From assembly GCA_013823625.1 (NCBI GenBank), contig PNMM01000001.1, positions 434,001 to 498,000 on the forward strand: 64,000 bases of DNA, read 5' to 3'. The DNA is from Microbacterium sp. GTDB lineage: Bacteria > Actinomycetota > Actinomycetes > Actinomycetales > Microbacteriaceae. A program made the translations under genes and the position numbers. The notes beneath the pieces are model-generated. The model had not been told where the DNA came from and searched no databases. It saw only the letters and a list, made by a program, of their open reading frames with translations. Below, one piece after another: positions 25,382 through 35,020 of the stretch (the first letter of the stretch is position 1; every line of letters starts with the position of its first letter).

Positions 25382-25770
25382 GGGGTCTCCTCGAACGTGT
25401 TGACCATAGAAAACGCGGCTCTCTCAAGATAATCCCACAGCGTGGCTTCGAGCAGGGGAGCGAGAGCGAGACTCTCAACCGCGGCCCGCATGTGGCCGAG
25501 CCACCGATCGCGCGCATCGGGGTTGATGTGAAAAGGGTTGTGGCGCATCCGTAGTCGCGGATGCCCCCGTTGCTCGCTGTAGGTGCCCGGCCCGCCCCAG
25601 TACTGCTCGAGAAACGCGGTGAGTCGCCAGATGGCGCCCTCTAGCTCGTCTTCGGGATACATCGGCTTGAGCACCGGGTCGGCCGCGACGCCCTCATAGA
25701 AGCGACGAACGAGACGCTCGAAGGTCTCGTGGCCGCCCACCTGCTCGTAGAAGCTCGGGCTCTCGGTCAC
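25378..25770 (-). CDS. glbO: Truncated haemoglobin, group II (trHbO)
   Basis: A 130-residue haem protein very close in motif order to mycobacterial Glb[49 protein letters not shown] and [11 protein letters not shown]. Visible haem-pocket residues are proximal His77, Tyr25 (B10), Tyr38 (CD1) and Trp90 (G8), the group II set. TrHbO binds oxygen and is linked to respiration and to defence against nitric oxide and peroxide. The GTG start overlaps the mscS stop (GTGA), and its own stop overlaps the next ATG, so three genes are co-translated. Confidence 0.94.
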   Translation of the reverse strand: MTESPSFYEQVGGHETFERLVRRFYEGVAADPVLKPMYPEDELEGAIWRLTAFLEQYWGGPGTYSEQRGHPRLRMRHNPFHINPDARDRWLGHMRAAVESLALAPLLEATLWDYLERAAFSMVNTFEETP

Positions 25771-26747
25771 AGGTCGCTGTCTTCGGGCGGGGTGACGGGG
25801 CGACGGCTTGAGCGAGCGGCCTCGCGGGCGTCGATGCCATCCATGACGATGCGGTTGAGCGAGGGCACGGCGACGCCCATTTCGTCGAGCGCGAGCTTGA
25901 GGCGCAAGCGCAGCGCCCGCGCCATGTCGAATTGGTCGCCCGAGCGCACCTTCATCACGAGACGGATGACGAGGGCCTCGGCCGAGATCGACTCGATTCC
26001 CCAGATCTCGGGCGGCTCGAGAACTTTGCGTTTGAACTCGGGATCGGCGGCCATCGCGTTGGCGGTGTCGAGCAGCACGCGCTGCACCTCGTCGACGTCA
26101 GAGGTGTAGGGCGCGGGCAGGTCGATGATGACGCGAGCCCAGCCTTGCGACTTGTTGCCGACGTTGATGATTTCGCCGTTGCGCACGTACCAGAGCACTC
26201 CGCCGACGTCGCGCACTTGCGTCACGCGCACGCCCACGATCTCGACGACACCGCTCACGGGGCCTTGCGTCGACTGCAGCTCGACGATGTCGCCGACGCC
26301 CAGCTGGTCTTCGAAGACCATGAAGAGGCCATTGAGCATGTCTTTGACGACGTTCTGCGCGCCAAAACCAAGGGCGGCGCCCAAGATTCCCGCCGAGGCG
26401 ATGAGCGCCGTGACCGAGAAATCCAGCTCGCCGAGCACGAGCACGATCGCCACCGCGACGATCGCCCAGGTCACGAGGTTGTTGAGCACCGTGCCCATCG
26501 TGCGCGTGCGCTGCACGACGCGAACGGCGTGCAACGGCGAAGCGCTGAGCTCAACGGTGTCGTCAACGTTTTGGGCCTTCTTGACGCCGGAGACGACTCG
26601 ATCGACGACGCGACGGATGATCCCGATCAGCACCCAGCGCAGAATCACGGCGCCGACGATCACCCCGGCGATACGGATCGGCGGCTCGTATGTCGTGAGA
26701 AAGCTGCCGATCGTCGCCCAGAAGGTTGCCCAGTCGAAGTCGCCCAT
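25767..26747 (-). CDS. MscS-family mechanosensitive ion channel
   Basis: A 326-residue small-conductance mechanosensitive channel. Three helices are predicted (about 22-42, 85-105, 112-140); the pore helix is the Gly/Ala-rich [23 protein letters not shown], followed by the beta domain [16 protein letters not shown] and [16 protein letters not shown]. The C-terminal alpha/beta vestibule is complete, and a Arg/Pro-rich tail follows. It should release ions under hypo-osmotic shock. It heads the operon with glbO and DUF2510. A TAAGCT box lies nine bases before its ATG. Confidence 0.92.
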   Translation of the reverse strand: MGDFDWATFWATIGSFLTTYEPPIRIAGVIVGAVILRWVLIGIIRRVVDRVVSGVKKAQNVDDTVELSASPLHAVRVVQRTRTMGTVLNNLVTWAIVAVAIVLVLGELDFSVTALIASAGILGAALGFGAQNVVKDMLNGLFMVFEDQLGVGDIVELQSTQGPVSGVVEIVGVRVTQVRDVGGVLWYVRNGEIINVGNKSQGWARVIIDLPAPYTSDVDEVQRVLLDTANAMAADPEFKRKVLEPPEIWGIESISAEALVIRLVMKVRSGDQFDMARALRLRLKLALDEMGVAVPSLNRIVMDGIDAREAARSSRRPVTPPEDSDL

Positions 26748-26827
26748 CGTGAGGCCAGCTTAGCGACCGCCCCGATGAGCAGTCTCTGCCTAGACTTTCG
26801 GCAGGCCTTGGGGAATGGAGTGTGCCG

Positions 26828-27631
26828 GTGGATGCTCGCACGATCGCGACCGTGTCGACACAGATCGACGACACCTGGACGGCCGATCAACGCGCGGCTT
26901 TTCTTGGCCTTGACCTGAAAGCGATGCGGCGCACGTTGGTGCTGCTTGCTGCGATCGCGCTCGTCGCTCTGGCGAGCATCATGCTGATTGCGATAGTCGG
27001 CTACGCACTGCTGGTGCCCACCCCGGAGATCCCCTTTGCGGTCATCGCCGCGGGGTCTGTGATCGGTATCGCCGTCGCGGCCACGCTGAGCGTGTGCACA
27101 ACACTGCTCATGAGCACGCGTCTCGTGCTCGCGAGCCCCATGGTGCAGCAGTCTGTCGTCGTCTCGATGATCGTCGCTGTCGGTTACCTGACCATGAATG
27201 TCGCGCGGACATTGGGCGGGGCGCCCTGGCTCATTTCCGTCTCGCTCGGGTTGACCGCCTGGACGCTCGGTGAGGGCGCATCGCAGCAATCTCTCGTCAT
27301 GTCGGCGCTTCGCCGACCGCAGTATCCGCGTCGAGGGCTCGCGATGCTGGCCGCGCAGCGTGCTGAATTCGGGCTCGGCGGTCACGCAACCGTGTTGGGT
27401 ATCAGCACGACGCGAGAGGCCGTGGGAGGTCTCAGCCGCGGAGTGGTCGTGATCAGTTGCGCGGCGCTCTTGGCGGTCTCTCCGCTCGTGGGCTTGCTCG
27501 CCGCTCTCGTTCGCTTAGCGGCTGATCTCGCCGACGTGTGGGCACTGACGACGCAGCGCCACCGACTGCTCTCGATCGCCCCGGCTGTCGCCGCGACTCT
27601 GCTCGTGGTCGCGGTCGCCGCCCTCTACTAG
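26828..27631 (+). CDS. Multi-spanning membrane protein of unknown function
   Basis: A 267-residue protein with six predicted transmembrane helices after a short hydrophilic N-terminus (DARTIATVSTQIDDTWTADQRAAF). The middle loop SALRRPQYPRRGLAMLAAQRAEFGLGGHA is basic and probably cytoplasmic. I do not recognise a family; transporter or peptidase motifs are absent. GTG 26828 is preferred because GGAG lies seven bases upstream; the GTG two codons earlier has only one base spacing. TAGACT at 26791-26796 is a plausible -10. The end of the gene and the following bases (27610-27649) can form a 9-bp hairpin before the convergent pepN. Confidence 0.6.
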   Translation: MDARTIATVSTQIDDTWTADQRAAFLGLDLKAMRRTLVLLAAIALVALASIMLIAIVGYALLVPTPEIPFAVIAAGSVIGIAVAATLSVCTTLLMSTRLVLASPMVQQSVVVSMIVAVGYLTMNVARTLGGAPWLISVSLGLTAWTLGEGASQQSLVMSALRRPQYPRRGLAMLAAQRAEFGLGGHATVLGISTTREAVGGLSRGVVVISCAALLAVSPLVGLLAALVRLAADLADVWALTTQRHRLLSIAPAVAATLLVVAVAALY

Positions 27632-27649
27632 AAGAAGGCAGCGACCGCG
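27610..27649. terminator. Possible bidirectional terminator between convergent genes
   Basis: CGCGGTCGC (27610-27618) and GCGACCGCG (27641-27649) form a 9-bp stem around a 22-base loop that includes the stop codon of the plus-strand gene. No T-run follows. Confidence 0.35.
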
Positions 27650-27658
27650 CCGCGACGA

Positions 27659-30202
27659 TTACGCCCGGTCGCGCGCCTGGGCGGCAAGAGCACGCTCGAC
27701 GCCCGCGAGGTTCTCGGTGACGAGGCGCCGCAGGGCCGGCTGGGCATCGGTGTTGGCGTCGAGCCACGTGCGTGTCGCATCCACCAGCGCCTGTGAGGCG
27801 AGCGGAGTCGGGTAGAGGCCCAGCACGACGTATTCGGCAATTGCGTAGGTGCGGCTTTCCCACACCTCGGTGAGCATGTCGAAGTAGGGCTGCACGAGCC
27901 CCTCGAGCGAGCCCGGGTCGTTCACGTGCGTGTAGCCCATGGTCGTCATGCGCACGATCACGTTGGGCAGGTCGTCGCTCGCGACGAGCGAGTCGAACGC
28001 CGCGCGCTTATCGTCGGCGCTCGGCAGGGCCGCTGCCGCGCGGGCGGCCGCCTGCTGGCCGTTCGAGGTGTTGTCGCGTGCCAGCGCCGCATCGATCTCG
28101 GCACGGGATGCCGCGCCATTGAGTGCCAACCCTTCGAGCAGCTCCCACTCGAGGTCGGTGTCAATCTCCACGCCGTCGAGCACGATCGAGCCGTCGCGCA
28201 GCCCGCGCAACGTCTCAACGTGAGCGGGAGTGCTCGCGACATTCGCAAAGAACTTGACGAACTGGAACTGGCTGTCGCTACCGGCTTCGGCCGACTGGGC
28301 GAGCGCCCACAGCGCGTCACCGATCTCGGCGATGATGCCCGGCCGAGCCGCAGGGTCGACATACAGGCGCGCAACGGTCAGCAGTTGCATGAGCGTCGTG
28401 CGCACGGTGGTCGACTCGGTCTCGCTCGCGATGTTGCCGAGCACGAGGCGCACGTAGTCGCGCGGTGCGGTTTCGGCATCGCGCGTCGAATCCCACGCCG
28501 AGCCCCACACGAGCGAGCGCGCGAGCGGGTTCTCGATCTTGCTGAGGTGTTCGATGGCCACGGCGAGTGAGGCGTCGTCAAGACGGATCTTCGCGTAGGC
28601 GAGGTCGTCGTCGTTGAGCAAGATGAGCGCGGGGCGATCCATACCCACCAACTCGGGCACGTCAGTGCGCGCGCCATCCACGTCGAGCTCGAGGCGGTGG
28701 GTGCGCGTGAGCGCACCATCCACGAGGTCATAGAAGCCGATGGCCATGCGGTGCGGGCGAATCGTCGGGTAGTCAGGATGCGCGCTCTGCAGCACCGCGA
28801 ACGCGGTAATGACTCCCGCATCGTCGACGGTCAGCTCGGGGCGCAGCGTGTTGACGCCCGCGGTTTCGAGCCACAGTTGCGACCACGTGGCAAGCTCGCG
28901 CCCGCTCGTGGCCTCGAGCTCGGTGAGCAGGTCGGTGAGCTCGGTGTTGCCCCAGGCGTGCTTTTGAAAGTACTGGCCGACGCCGGCGAAGAACGCGTCT
29001 TGGCCCACCCACGCGACGAGCTGCTTGAGCACGCTGCCGCCCTTGGCGTAGGTGATGCCGTCGAAGTTGACTTGTACGTCTTCGAGGTCGTTGATGGTCG
29101 CGACGACCGGGTGGGTGGAGGGCAGCTGGTCTTGGCGGTAGGCCCAGCTCTTCTCCATGGCCTGAAAGGTCGTCCAGGCTTCGTGCCACTCGGTGGCTTC
29201 GGCCGTGGCGATCGTCGAGGCCCATTCGGCGAACGACTCGTTGAGCCACAGGTCGTTCCACCACTTCATGGTGACGAGGTCGCCGAACCACATGTGGGCG
29301 AGCTCGTGCAAAATCGTGACGACGCGGCGCTCTTTCACGGCGTCGGTGACCTTGCTGCGGAAGATGTAGACCTCGGTGAACGTCACCGCGCCCGCGTTTT
29401 CCATGGCGCCCGCGTTGAACTCGGGCACGAACAGCTGGTCGTACTTCTCGAAGGGGTAGGCAAAGCCGAACTTCGACTCGAAGTAGTCGAAGCCCTTGCG
29501 GGTGATGTCGAAGATGTAGTCCGAGTCGAGAAACTCGAAGAGGCTCGCGCGCGCGTAGATGCCGAGCGGAATCGTGCGACCGTCGGCGCTCGTGAGCTCG
29601 CTGTGCACGCTCTGATAGGGGCCCGCGATGATGGCGGTGATGTAGCTCGAGATGCGTTGCGTGGGCGCGAAGACGGTGGTGGCGGCGTCGCCACTCTCGG
29701 CGCGCGATGCCACGGGAGCGTTCGACACGACGACCCACGCGGCCGGTGCGGTAACCGTGAACCGGAACGTCGCCTTGAGGTCGGGTTGCTCAAACACCGC
29801 AAAGACGCGGCGGCTGTCGGGCACCTCGAACTGCGAATAGAGATACACCTCGCCGTCAACGGGGTCGACGAAGCGGTGCAGGCCTTCGCCCGTGTTGGTG
29901 TATTCGTGGTCGGCAACGACCGTCAGCACGTTGTGCGCGGCAAGCCCATCGAGCTGGATGCGCGTTCCGTCAGCTACCGCCGCCGCATCAAGCTCGACGC
30001 CATTGAGCGTGACGCTGTGCACCGTGCGCGTAATCGCGTCGATGAAGGTGCTCGACCCCGCCGTGGCGCTGAACGTCACCGTCGACGTCGACCGAAACAC
30101 CTCATCGCCCGTCGTCAGATCGAGCGTGACGTCGTAGCTCTCGGTCTCGACCAGCCGCTTGCGCTCGTGGGCTTCAACTCGGGTGAGGTTCTCTGCGGGC
30201 AC
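27659..30202 (-). CDS. pepN: Aminopeptidase N, M1 family
   Basis: An 847-residue zinc aminopeptidase of the actinobacterial PepN type. GAMENAGAVTF is the substrate-binding exopeptidase motif; the zinc site is His299, Glu300, His303 (HELAHMWFGD) and Glu322 (NESFAEW). The ERAP1-like C-terminal domain occupies about residues 520-845. It removes N-terminal residues from peptides in the cytoplasm and so recycles products of Clp and other proteases. The GTG start has a perfect AAGGAGG eight bases upstream, the strongest ribosome site in the window. Confidence 0.94.
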   Translation of the reverse strand: MPAENLTRVEAHERKRLVETESYDVTLDLTTGDEVFRSTSTVTFSATAGSSTFIDAITRTVHSVTLNGVELDAAAVADGTRIQLDGLAAHNVLTVVADHEYTNTGEGLHRFVDPVDGEVYLYSQFEVPDSRRVFAVFEQPDLKATFRFTVTAPAAWVVVSNAPVASRAESGDAATTVFAPTQRISSYITAIIAGPYQSVHSELTSADGRTIPLGIYARASLFEFLDSDYIFDITRKGFDYFESKFGFAYPFEKYDQLFVPEFNAGAMENAGAVTFTEVYIFRSKVTDAVKERRVVTILHELAHMWFGDLVTMKWWNDLWLNESFAEWASTIATAEATEWHEAWTTFQAMEKSWAYRQDQLPSTHPVVATINDLEDVQVNFDGITYAKGGSVLKQLVAWVGQDAFFAGVGQYFQKHAWGNTELTDLLTELEATSGRELATWSQLWLETAGVNTLRPELTVDDAGVITAFAVLQSAHPDYPTIRPHRMAIGFYDLVDGALTRTHRLELDVDGARTDVPELVGMDRPALILLNDDDLAYAKIRLDDASLAVAIEHLSKIENPLARSLVWGSAWDSTRDAETAPRDYVRLVLGNIASETESTTVRTTLMQLLTVARLYVDPAARPGIIAEIGDALWALAQSAEAGSDSQFQFVKFFANVASTPAHVETLRGLRDGSIVLDGVEIDTDLEWELLEGLALNGAASRAEIDAALARDNTSNGQQAAARAAAALPSADDKRAAFDSLVASDDLPNVIVRMTTMGYTHVNDPGSLEGLVQPYFDMLTEVWESRTYAIAEYVVLGLYPTPLASQALVDATRTWLDANTDAQPALRRLVTENLAGVERALAAQARDRA

Positions 30203-30312
30203 GGCGGCTGCCTCCTTGCGGCACGGTGCTGATGAGCACGGATTTCGGGATGCGCGGCTCGTGGCCGCACACCCCCTCAGCGTAGTGCGGGCTCAGTCAG
30301 CGCGTCGCGTCG

Positions 30313-32292
30313 CTAGGAAGCCCGCGGGGTGCCGTCGGGCAGCACCGCAGTGCGGGCCGGGGCCGGGTAGCTCGCCGACTCGGGGTCGGCGCGCAACCAC
30401 ACGACTCCGTGGGCGGGCAGGGTGAGGCCGGCGCGCAGGGTGTGGCGGGCATCCGTCAGCAGGTCGATCATCGTGCCGGGCAGGCCCGAGAGGGTGAGTG
30501 CGGCGATGGTGTGGGGTTGGTCGGCGACGTTGGCGAAGCAGACGATGGCGCCCGCGGGGCCGGGGCGCTGGTAGCCGAGCACGTGCGGGTTTTTGGTGTC
30601 GAAGCCGATGAGGGTGCCGCCGCTGAACTCGGGGGTGGCGCGGCGCACGGCGATGAGGTGCTGCAGGCCCGCGAAAATGCGGCCCGCGTCGGTGGTGGGG
30701 TCGCTGCGCTGCGCGTAGAGCTCGGCGGGGTAGTGCGGGCGGTGCGCCCAGCGGCTGTCGTCGGCCTGCGCGGGCACGTCGGCCCAGTGCGGGTCGTTGA
30801 GTTGGCCCACTTCGTCGCCCAGGTAGATGAGCGGAATGCCGCCCGTCGAGAGCACGATCGAGTGGGCGAGCAGAATGCGGCGGATGGCTCCGGCGTCGCC
30901 CGCCTCGAGGCCCGCGAGGGAGGCCGTGGTGCCCGAGATGCGGCAGTCGCCCGTCTTCGGGTTGTCTTGAAACGGGATGCCGCGGGCAAAGCTGCCGGGG
31001 AACCGGTTGACAAAGAAGTTGTTCAAGAAGCGCCGGTGGTCGAAGCCATTGATGCCGAACTCGGCGGCGTCTTCGTCGGCGAAGGTCCAGCCGATGTCGT
31101 CGTGGCTGCGCACGTAGTTGACCCACGCGGTGCCCGGCGGCAGGTTGTGGCGGCGGTCGAGCGCTTGCTGCAGCAGGCGCACGTCGCGCGTGGCGAGCGA
31201 GTTCCAGATGAGCGCCATTTGCAGCGGGTTGTAGCTGATGCGGCACTCGTCGACCGAGATGTATTCGACCACCTGGTCGGGGTGCACGATCGCTTCGCTC
31301 TTGAACATGACGGCGGGGGCCGCAATGCGCAGGGCCGCCGTGAAGATCTGAATGAGCAAGTGCGCTTCGGGCAGGTTTTCGCAGCTCGTGCCCAATTGCT
31401 TCCAGATGAACGCCACGGCGTCCATGCGCAACACGTCGATGCCCTGGTTGGCGAGAAACAGCATCTCGCCCGCCATGGCCCGCATCACAGCGGGGTTGGA
31501 GTAGTTGAGATCCCACTGGAAGGTGTGAAAGGTCGCCCACACCCAGCGCTCGGCCTCGGCGCGGCTGGGCACGGTGCCATCGGGGTGGGGAAACGGCACG
31601 AACGAGCCCGGGTGGTCATCGGGAAAGATCTCGCGCACCGTCGCCTCGAAAGCGTCGGGCTGCTCCCGGCCGTCGAAGACCCAGTAGTAGTTCTCAAACT
31701 CCTGCTCGCCCGCGATCGCGCGGCGGGCCCACTCGTGCTCGTTCGACGTGTGGTTGAAGATGAAGTCGAGCACGAGGGCAATGCCGTTGGCACGCAGCTC
31801 GGCCGCGAGGCTCTGCAGTTGCGCCATGTCGCCGAGCGCCGGGTTGACCTCACGGTAGCTCGAGACGGCATAGCCGCCATCGCTGTTCTCGGCCGGCGCC
31901 TCGAAGAGCGGCATGAGGTGCAGGTAGGTCAGGCCCAGTTCTATGAAATACGGGATGCGCGCGCGCACTCCCTCGAGATCGCCCGCATAGCGGTCGACGT
32001 AACAGACGCCCCCCAGCATCTGATTCGACTGGAACCAGTCGGGGTCGGCCAGGCGCGCCGCATCCACCGCGCGCAGCTCGGCCGGGCGGTGTTGCCACGA
32101 CTCGGCGAGCTGGGTGACGAAGGCGGCGAGCTCGGCATCGACCCGTTCTGAGCCATAGAGCTCAGTCATGAGCCCGTGGATGCGCGGCATTTCGGCCGAC
32201 GTGCGCGCCACAAACTCTGCCCAGTCGGCAGGGTCTGTTTCTGGCTGTCGCGCGTCGTCGAGCGCGTGCATCCACGGGTGGGTCAGCAGCAC
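30313..32292 (-). CDS. ams: Amylosucrase, GH13 subfamily 4
   Basis: A 659-residue alpha-glucan-forming glucosyltransferase that makes amylose-like chains from sucrose and releases fructose. It follows the Neisseria enzyme motif by motif: [65 protein letters not shown]. Catalytic residues by this match are Asp291 (nucleophile), Glu333 (acid/base) and Asp398. There is no signal peptide. No glycogen or sucrose gene lies nearby, so it seems to act alone on imported sucrose or as a carbon-storage enzyme. The GTG start is preceded, seven bases away, by a TAGACT box. It was judged amylosucrase rather than trehalose synthase because of the subfamily-specific motifs. Confidence 0.92.
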   Translation of the reverse strand: MLLTHPWMHALDDARQPETDPADWAEFVARTSAEMPRIHGLMTELYGSERVDAELAAFVTQLAESWQHRPAELRAVDAARLADPDWFQSNQMLGGVCYVDRYAGDLEGVRARIPYFIELGLTYLHLMPLFEAPAENSDGGYAVSSYREVNPALGDMAQLQSLAAELRANGIALVLDFIFNHTSNEHEWARRAIAGEQEFENYYWVFDGREQPDAFEATVREIFPDDHPGSFVPFPHPDGTVPSRAEAERWVWATFHTFQWDLNYSNPAVMRAMAGEMLFLANQGIDVLRMDAVAFIWKQLGTSCENLPEAHLLIQIFTAALRIAAPAVMFKSEAIVHPDQVVEYISVDECRISYNPLQMALIWNSLATRDVRLLQQALDRRHNLPPGTAWVNYVRSHDDIGWTFADEDAAEFGINGFDHRRFLNNFFVNRFPGSFARGIPFQDNPKTGDCRISGTTASLAGLEAGDAGAIRRILLAHSIVLSTGGIPLIYLGDEVGQLNDPHWADVPAQADDSRWAHRPHYPAELYAQRSDPTTDAGRIFAGLQHLIAVRRATPEFSGGTLIGFDTKNPHVLGYQRPGPAGAIVCFANVADQPHTIAALTLSGLPGTMIDLLTDARHTLRAGLTLPAHGVVWLRADPESASYPAPARTAVLPDGTPRAS

Positions 32293-32299
32293 GCGGCCC

Positions 32300-32305
32300 A
32301 GTCTA
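32300..32305 (-). promoter_or_regulatory. -10 box of the amylosucrase gene
   Basis: TAGACT on the minus strand, seven bases before the GTG at 32292. It is 29 bases from the TTGTCCA palindrome, which could therefore affect both divergent genes. Confidence 0.4.
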
Positions 32306-32333
32306 GGGTTCTATGCCACCGGTTGCACAGATA

Positions 32334-32349
32334 TTGTCCAACTGGACAA
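32334..32349. promoter_or_regulatory. Perfect 16-bp palindromic operator
   Basis: TTGTCCAACTGGACAA has perfect 7-bp arms. Its left arm coincides with a -35-like TTGTCC, 17 bases from GACCAT (32357-32362), which is six bases before the ATG at 32369. The shape resembles GntR-type operators. No regulator gene is adjacent. Confidence 0.6.
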
Positions 32350-32368
32350 CTCGTGAGACCATAGAGGC

Positions 32369-33790
32369 ATGCACACGACCGTTTTCGAGCGCAATCGCCC
32401 CGATGCCCGCCTCATCGCCGAGAGCCTCGAGGGCTCGCGGCTGCAGCCGTTCTGGCTCGATGACCTTCCCGATCGCCCGGCGCAGCCCGCGCTCACCGGT
32501 CGCGAGACGGCCGACCTCGTCGTCGTGGGCGGTGGCTACACCGGACTCTGGACGGCCCTGCTCGCGAAACAGCGCGACCCCGACACCCGCGTGGTGCTGC
32601 TCGAAGGCAAGCGCATCGGCTGGGCGGCGAGCGGCCGCAACGGCGGCTTCGTCGAAGCCACGCTCACGCACGGCGCCAAGAATGGTGAGACGCGGTTCGC
32701 CGACGAACTCGAGACGCTCGACCGCATGGGCATGCAGAACCTCGATGAGATTCAGGCCACGGTCGATGCCCAGGGCTGGGCCGTGGACTTTGAGCGCGTC
32801 GGATCCTTCGCCGTGGCGACCGAGACCTACCAGGTGGCCGAACTCGAAGCCGCGCACGACGGCGAGCACGAGCTGTTCTACGACGCCACCGCGATGCGCG
32901 CGCAGATCAACTCGCCCACCTATGAGGGCGGGCTCTGGTCGACACGCGATACCGCGCTCGTGCATCCCGCCAAGCTCGCGATGGCCCTGATGCAGGCGTG
33001 CCTCGATGCCGGTGTCGAGATCTTCGAGTCGAGCCCCGTCGCCGACCTCAGCGCCGAGCGCGATGCCGTGACGGTCACGGTGCGCGGCGGCGGCAGCGTG
33101 CGGGCCGCGCGGGTGGCGCTCGCGACCAACGCCTTCCCCTCGCTGCTCAAGCGCTTTCGCCTGCACACCGTGCCGGTCTACGACTACGTGCTCATGACCG
33201 AACCGCTGACCCAGCCCCAACTCGCCTCGATCGGCTGGCAGGGTCGTCAGGGCGTGGCCGACAGCGCCAACCAGTTTCACTACTACCGCCTCAGTGCTGA
33301 CAACCGCATCTTGTGGGGTGGATACGACGCGATCTACCACTTCGGCGGGCGCATTCGCCCCGAGTACGACGACCGTCGCGAGTCGTTCGAGAAGCTCGCG
33401 AGTCACTTCTTCACGACTTTTCCGCAGCTCGAAGGCGTGCGGTTCACGCACCGCTGGGCGGGCGTGATCGACACGTGCAGCCGCTTCTGCGCGTTTCACG
33501 CGACCGCGCACCAGGGGCGCGTCGCCTACTCGGCGGGCTTCACGGGCTTGGGGGTTGCGGCGACGCGCTTCGCGGCCAACGTCATGCTCGACCAGCTCGC
33601 CGGCGAGACGACCGAGCGCACCTCGCTCGACATGGTGCGCAGCATGCCGCTGCCGTTTCCGCCCGAGCCCGCGACCTACCCCGCCGTGCAGTCGGTGCGC
33701 TGGGCGCTCGACCGCGCAGATCACAATTCGGGAAAGAGAAATGCGTTTTTGCGCACGCTCGACGCTGTGGGTCTAGGGTTCGATTCGTGA
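32369..33790 (+). CDS. FAD-dependent oxidoreductase (DAO/putrescine oxidase-like)
   Basis: A 473-residue flavoenzyme of the D-amino acid oxidase superfamily. ADLVVVGGGYTGLWTALLAKQRDPDTRVVLLEG is the FAD-binding fold, and IGWAASGRNGGFVEATLTHG matches gamma-glutamylputrescine oxidase-like enzymes (PuuB/OrdL). It probably oxidises an amine or N-methyl amino acid. Its stop overlaps the GTG of a cupin gene (GTGA), a pairing often seen in polyamine or amino-acid catabolic operons. A perfect palindrome overlaps its promoter. Confidence 0.85.
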   Translation: MHTTVFERNRPDARLIAESLEGSRLQPFWLDDLPDRPAQPALTGRETADLVVVGGGYTGLWTALLAKQRDPDTRVVLLEGKRIGWAASGRNGGFVEATLTHGAKNGETRFADELETLDRMGMQNLDEIQATVDAQGWAVDFERVGSFAVATETYQVAELEAAHDGEHELFYDATAMRAQINSPTYEGGLWSTRDTALVHPAKLAMALMQACLDAGVEIFESSPVADLSAERDAVTVTVRGGGSVRAARVALATNAFPSLLKRFRLHTVPVYDYVLMTEPLTQPQLASIGWQGRQGVADSANQFHYYRLSADNRILWGGYDAIYHFGGRIRPEYDDRRESFEKLASHFFTTFPQLEGVRFTHRWAGVIDTCSRFCAFHATAHQGRVAYSAGFTGLGVAATRFAANVMLDQLAGETTERTSLDMVRSMPLPFPPEPATYPAVQSVRWALDRADHNSGKRNAFLRTLDAVGLGFDS

Positions 33791-34131
33791 CCCTTCCCCT
33801 CGACGCAGCCACCGTGCTGCAGGCCCTCGAGCTTGAGCTCGAGCACGAGCCCGTTGACGCCGCTCAGGTCGTCGAGGGCTCGCCCACGACGGGCATCGCC
33901 GCACTTACCGAACTCGACGAGTGGGAGGTGGGGGTGTGGGAAATCACGCCCGGCACCGTCACCGACGTTGAGGTCGAAGAAGTGTTCATCGTGCTGCGCG
34001 GTCACGCGATTCTGCGCCGCGGTGACGGCACCGAGGTCGAGCTCTCGCCCGGCAGTGTCGGTCGCCTCGACGACGGCGAAGAAACCGAGTGGCGCGTGCT
34101 CGAGACGCTGCGCAAGATCTATATCGCGTAG
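33787..34131 (+). CDS. Cupin-domain protein
   Basis: A 114-residue single-domain cupin: EVGVWEITPGTVTDVEVEEVFIVLRGHAILRRGDGTEVELSPGSVGRL covers both cupin motifs, but the usual metal His residues are mostly replaced (DVEVEEVF in place of HxHxxxxE; one Glu remains), similar to the DUF861/ureidoglycine group. It is coupled to the FAD oxidoreductase by a GTGA overlap and probably helps sense or process the same compound. A TAGGGT box seven bases before the GTG could give a separate leaderless transcript. Confidence 0.8.
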   Translation: MTLPLDAATVLQALELELEHEPVDAAQVVEGSPTTGIAALTELDEWEVGVWEITPGTVTDVEVEEVFIVLRGHAILRRGDGTEVELSPGSVGRLDDGEETEWRVLETLRKIYIA

Positions 34132-34152
34132 CGCCCTGAGCCCGCGCGGCAC

Positions 34153-34929
34153 CTAGAAGGTGCTGTCGCCCCGGATCACCACGTCGCTGCCGCCGTCTAC
34201 GAACACGACCTGCCCGCACAAGTGCGAGTTGTCGACGCTCGTGAGGTAGCCGATGAGGTTCGCCACGACGGCCGGCTCGGCGATGCCGTTGAGCGGCATC
34301 GGCACCACTTCGAGAATCGCCTTGGTCGACTCTTCCGTCGCCGTGTAGGCGTCGGTCATCGGCGTGCGAATGATGCCCGGGGCCACGGCGTTGAGCGGAA
34401 TGCCCGCCCCGGCCCAGTCGGCAGTCGCCGCGGTGCGACGAATCCACCGCACGAGAGCGCGCTTCGTCGAGCCATAGATCAACCCGCCGGCGCCCGCGTC
34501 GAGCAACTGCTGGGCGCGGTGCAGAGCAGCCGGCTCGTCATGCGCGAGGCACGCGTCGACGAGCTCGTCGTCGACCGGAAAGAGCGAGGCCATGGATGCT
34601 GTCGCCACCGCGCGCGGAGCATCCGACCCGCTCAGCAGCGGCCGCAGCCCCTCGAGCGTTGCAAGGGCGCCAAAGTAGTTCACCGCGACGGTGGCAGTGG
34701 ATTCGGTCGCGAGCCCCGCGTTGGCGACGACTGCGTCGAGCCGCCCACCGCTGAGCTCGGCCGCCTGTGAGACGAGAGCCGCGCGGCCCTCGTGCGTGGT
34801 GAGGTCGACCGTGATGTCGGCGTCGTGCAGATCAACACCGATAACGCGATGGCCCTGACCCGTGAGCAGGGTGGCAGTCGCGGCTCCGATGCCGCTCGCC
34901 GCGCCCGTGACGAGGTATGTGCGAGTCAT
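34153..34929 (-). CDS. SDR-family oxidoreductase
   Basis: A 258-residue classical short-chain dehydrogenase. TGAASGIGAATATLL is the cofactor motif, Asp at VIGVDLHDADI suggests NAD preference, VVANAGL replaces NNAG, and YGSTKRALVRWIRR holds the catalytic Tyr and Lys; the Ser lies in TASMASLF. The compact N-terminal half, with LHDADITVDLTT, resembles 3-alpha-hydroxysteroid dehydrogenase/carbonyl reductases. Substrate unknown. AAAGGAGTC lies close before the ATG. It is divergent from rpiB. Confidence 0.86.
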   Translation of the reverse strand: MTRTYLVTGAASGIGAATATLLTGQGHRVIGVDLHDADITVDLTTHEGRAALVSQAAELSGGRLDAVVANAGLATESTATVAVNYFGALATLEGLRPLLSGSDAPRAVATASMASLFPVDDELVDACLAHDEPAALHRAQQLLDAGAGGLIYGSTKRALVRWIRRTAATADWAGAGIPLNAVAPGIIRTPMTDAYTATEESTKAILEVVPMPLNGIAEPAVVANLIGYLTSVDNSHLCGQVVFVDGGSDVVIRGDSTF

Positions 34930-35008
34930 GATGACTCCTTTCGATCGGTAGTGGTTTCAGGGTCGCGCTGGCGCGGTCCACCCGACAGAGTCGAACGTCC
35001 TGCCCTCG

Positions 35009-35014
35009 TAGAAT
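35009..35014 (+). promoter_or_regulatory. -10 box of leaderless rpiB
   Basis: TAGAAT followed by six bases and the ATG at 35021, so transcription should start at the start codon. Confidence 0.5.
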
Positions 35015-35020
35015 CGAGAC

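Noticed and set aside
28697-30232. A 511-codon open frame opposite pepN
   Set aside because: It is antisense to a gene with complete zinc-peptidase motifs; long antisense frames are expected in high-GC DNA. The translation is Arg/Val/Glu-rich with no domain.
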